From Spirochaetia bacterium UBA5368 (lineage in GTDB: Bacteria > Spirochaetota > UBA4802 > UBA5368), in the NCBI GenBank assembly GCA_002407865.1, contig DHPI01000070.1, forward strand, positions 6,197-13,196: a stretch of 7,000 nucleotides of DNA, written 5' to 3'. The notes under the pieces are model-generated. The model was given only the letters and a program-made list of their open reading frames with translations, had not been told where the DNA came from and searched no databases. The number at the start of each line of letters is the position of its first letter. Position 1 is the first letter of the stretch. Shown here piece by piece: positions 5,093 through 7,000 of this stretch. The translations under genes were made by a program, and so were the position numbers.

Positions 5093-6847
5093 TCACTCCT
5101 CCATGCCGAAATACATTTTGAGGTTCAGCAGCGCCGAGCCGGGATCGTTGCGAACTATATCGATAAAGGTTTTTACATCCCGCATAAAATATTTTATTTT
5201 CAATATGCCGGGCTCGGTCTCGGCGCCATACGCAACGCCCATGCCGGCCAGACGCGCATACTGCCCGCGCACCCTCCGCTGAAATGAACAGAAATCCCTC
5301 GTTTCCCCGGGCGACCACATGACCTCGCTCAGGGCAAGCATCCGCGGAAAGAGCTTCCCGTCCACCGTTTCCTGCGGGGCGAATTCTGTCCACATATTGG
5401 CTTCTAATCCCATAATCAATTTCTTTTCCGTGTCGGTCAGGCCCGGCGGGACCGGCTCGAAGGAATAGACCTTTTCCATATCGGTCACGGCAAGCCCGTA
5501 ATCGAAGTATGTATATGCAGTTGGCGACACGACGGCGCGACGGCCGGCCTTCACAGCCTGTATCGCGCCATCGAATCCCTGCCACGACTGCACGGTTGCC
5601 GACGGGGCGAGCCCGCCCTGCAGAATCTCATCCCACCCGATCACCTTACGGCCGCGCGCAAGTAAATATTTTTCCATGCGCCTGATAAAATAGCTCTGCA
5701 GTTCCTTTTCATTTTTGTGGCCTTCTTTCACCATGCGCGACAGGCACTCCGGACACCGCTTCCAGCGGTACTTCAGGCATTCGTCGCCGCCGATGTGGAT
5801 ATACTCACCGGGAAAAAGCGCGATTACCTCATCGAGCACGTTTTCGAGAAAGCGAAACGTTGTTTCGCTGCCGGCGCAGTAGACGTCCCGGTGGATGCCC
5901 CAGCGCCTGCTCACGGTGACGGGGCTTCCAGTGCACGAGAGCTCCGGATACGCCGCAAGCGCCGACTGGCAGTGGCCCGGCATCTCGATCTCGGGGAGTA
6001 TGGTGATGTACCGCTCGCGAGCGTACCGCACTATGTCCCTGACATCATCCTGCGTATAAAATCCCCCGTACGGTTTTCCGTCCGTTCCACGCCGCCACGC
6101 GCCGACTGATGTAAGGAGGGGGTATCGCTTTATCTCCAGCCGCCATCCCTGGTCGTCAATCAGATGCCAGTGGAATATATTCATTTTGTAATACGCAAGC
6201 AGGTCGATATAGCGCTTGATGAAATCCTTCGACATGAAGTGCCTGCTGCAATCAAGATTAAGCCCCCTCCATAAAAACCGCGGCTCGTCGTGTATATACA
6301 CACAGGGGAGCTTCAGTTGTTTTCCGACATATGGTGAAACGCCCGGCTCCGCGCCGGCGGGCACAAGCTGACGGATGGTTTGCGCGCCGCGAAATATTCC
6401 TTCCGGCGTTGCCGCGCGGAGAACAATCCTTGCCGGCGTGACATCGAGGTCGTAGGCTTCGCTGCCGCCCGTTGCACTCCCCCCGTCAAGCAGCAGGTAT
6501 ATGGCGTTCTTGCAAACAGGGGTGCGGGCAACACCCGCTGAAATGGCATGGCCGGATTCTTTTGAAAGAATTTTCGAAAGGAAGGAGGCCGTACGCCGCA
6601 CACCGGCATCGGGACTGGCATATACGATCGTATCGGCGGTTATGGTAAACTCGCCTTCGCGCTCGCGCAGCACCGCGGGGAGAGGCACAATATTTATTTT
6701 TTCAGCGGCGTCAGTCGCAGGATGACGGCCGCCTCCACATGCTGCGCCGGCAAGTACGCTTATGACAATAAATCCGCCGGCAACGCTGATTGCAAACTTC
6801 CGAAGACAGCACGGAATTCTCCGCGCACCATCGCTTTCGCACATCAT
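5093..6847 (-). CDS. Beta-N-acetylhexosaminidase, family GH20, predicted lipoprotein
   Basis: The 584-residue enzyme removes terminal N-acetylglucosamine or N-acetylgalactosamine from chitin fragments, glycans or cell-wall sugars by substrate-assisted catalysis. A hydrophobic signal (residues 18-36) leads to a lipobox-like LAGAAC with Cys37, so it is probably lipid-anchored in the envelope. The GH20b accessory domain spans about 51-185 (INIVPLPAVL onward) and the catalytic barrel about 186-540: FHWHLIDDQGW (225-235), LPEIEMPGH (284-292), HIGGDE (351-356) with the catalytic Asp355-Glu356 pair, GWDEILQGG (404-412), WQGF (422-425) and NMWTE (484-488). The start at 6847 follows GGAGG (6857-6861) by 9 bases and puts the signal peptide near the N-terminus; a longer frame from 6964 adds 39 residues without a ribosome site. 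A tail of about 44 residues follows the barrel. Substrate is unknown. Confidence 0.95.
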   Translation of the reverse strand: MMCESDGARRIPCCLRKFAISVAGGFIVISVLAGAACGGGRHPATDAAEKINIVPLPAVLREREGEFTITADTIVYASPDAGVRRTASFLSKILSKESGHAISAGVARTPVCKNAIYLLLDGGSATGGSEAYDLDVTPARIVLRAATPEGIFRGAQTIRQLVPAGAEPGVSPYVGKQLKLPCVYIHDEPRFLWRGLNLDCSRHFMSKDFIKRYIDLLAYYKMNIFHWHLIDDQGWRLEIKRYPLLTSVGAWRRGTDGKPYGGFYTQDDVRDIVRYARERYITILPEIEMPGHCQSALAAYPELSCTGSPVTVSRRWGIHRDVYCAGSETTFRFLENVLDEVIALFPGEYIHIGGDECLKYRWKRCPECLSRMVKEGHKNEKELQSYFIRRMEKYLLARGRKVIGWDEILQGGLAPSATVQSWQGFDGAIQAVKAGRRAVVSPTAYTYFDYGLAVTDMEKVYSFEPVPPGLTDTEKKLIMGLEANMWTEFAPQETVDGKLFPRMLALSEVMWSPGETRDFCSFQRRVRGQYARLAGMGVAYGAETEPGILKIKYFMRDVKTFIDIVRNDPGSALLNLKMYFGMEE

Positions 6848-7000
6848 GTTGTTTTTCCTCCATCCGGCCGCGCCGAGATCCAGTGCGCCCCTCCGCATAT
6901 AATTCATTCTGTGTAACGCATTTCGCACACAGATTGCAAGATAAATTTCACGCTCCCCCGGCAACGACCGGCGCAGGATAACGCTGGCTCCCGCATGGCC
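6848..7000. other. Upstream region of the hexosaminidase gene; no further gene seen
   Basis: Beyond the Shine-Dalgarno and the inverted repeat noted separately, this stretch shows no coding region with start signals on either strand. A short CCGG-N6-CCGG hairpin (6958-6971) is present. The neighbouring gene lies outside the window. Confidence 0.4.
6909..6932. promoter_or_regulatory. Inverted repeat upstream of the hexosaminidase gene, possible operator
   Basis: CTGTGT (6909-6914) and ACACAG (6927-6932) are perfect arms separated by 12 bases, centred about 73 bases before the GH20 start. A promoter-like TTGCAA lies next to it on the minus strand, but I cannot assign a good -10 box. The symmetry would suit a dimeric regulator of sugar use. 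Confidence 0.35.

Noticed and set aside
5717..6109. Plus-strand frame of 130 codons inside the hexosaminidase gene
   Set aside because: It is an antisense shadow of the GH20 catalytic domain, which has clear catalytic motifs.
6848..6964. N-terminal extension of the hexosaminidase to an ATG at 6964
   Set aside because: It would bury the signal peptide 57 residues in and has no ribosome site; GGAGG precedes the ATG at 6847.

Overview
The window (about 50-55% GC by eye, AT-richer between genes) looks like the chromosome of a Gram-negative environmental bacterium. It carries a periplasmic haem-binding multi-PAS sensor kinase, a signal-peptide-bearing lipoprotein glycosidase and ordinary housekeeping stress genes. 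The PAS-rich HisKA_2-type kinase and the loose lipobox suit a spirochaete or deltaproteobacterium-like lineage, but this is a weak inference. No rRNA, tRNA, CRISPR, transposase or phage gene is visible.

Layout. Bases 3-2423 (+) are the 3' part of a membrane sensor histidine kinase whose start lies outside the window: haem-c Tll0287-like sensor domain, one membrane span, three PAS domains, HisKA_2 and HATPase_c. Next comes a 191-base gap with a sigma70-like promoter and a GC-rich structured leader, then a three-span membrane protein of unknown function (2615-2971, +) and a DUF1330-family protein (3075-3422, +). A strong hairpin with T-tracts on both sides (3463-3495) separates these from a convergent cold-shock protein gene (3518-3718, -).

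Upstream of the cold-shock gene is the longest stretch without a convincing gene (3719-4152). It holds a proximal perfect TATAAT box, a distal TTGACA promoter with an AT-rich UP-like tract, and several inverted repeats that could form structured RNA. Then follow, all on the minus strand, a 61-residue acidic unknown protein with a good Shine-Dalgarno (4153-4338), a cytoplasmic cyclophilin peptidyl-prolyl isomerase (4435-4944) and a family GH20 beta-N-acetylhexosaminidase lipoprotein (5093-6847). The last 153 bases are the GH20 upstream region, with an inverted repeat that could be an operator.

The genes do not form one pathway. The kinase is an orphan here, with no response regulator in view. 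The cold-shock protein and cyclophilin are general folding and stress functions. The hexosaminidase is a scavenging or cell-wall-turnover enzyme. I see no clear new multi-gene system. The least explained parts are the structured non-coding stretches at 2513-2614 and 3960-4150, and the two unknown small proteins.
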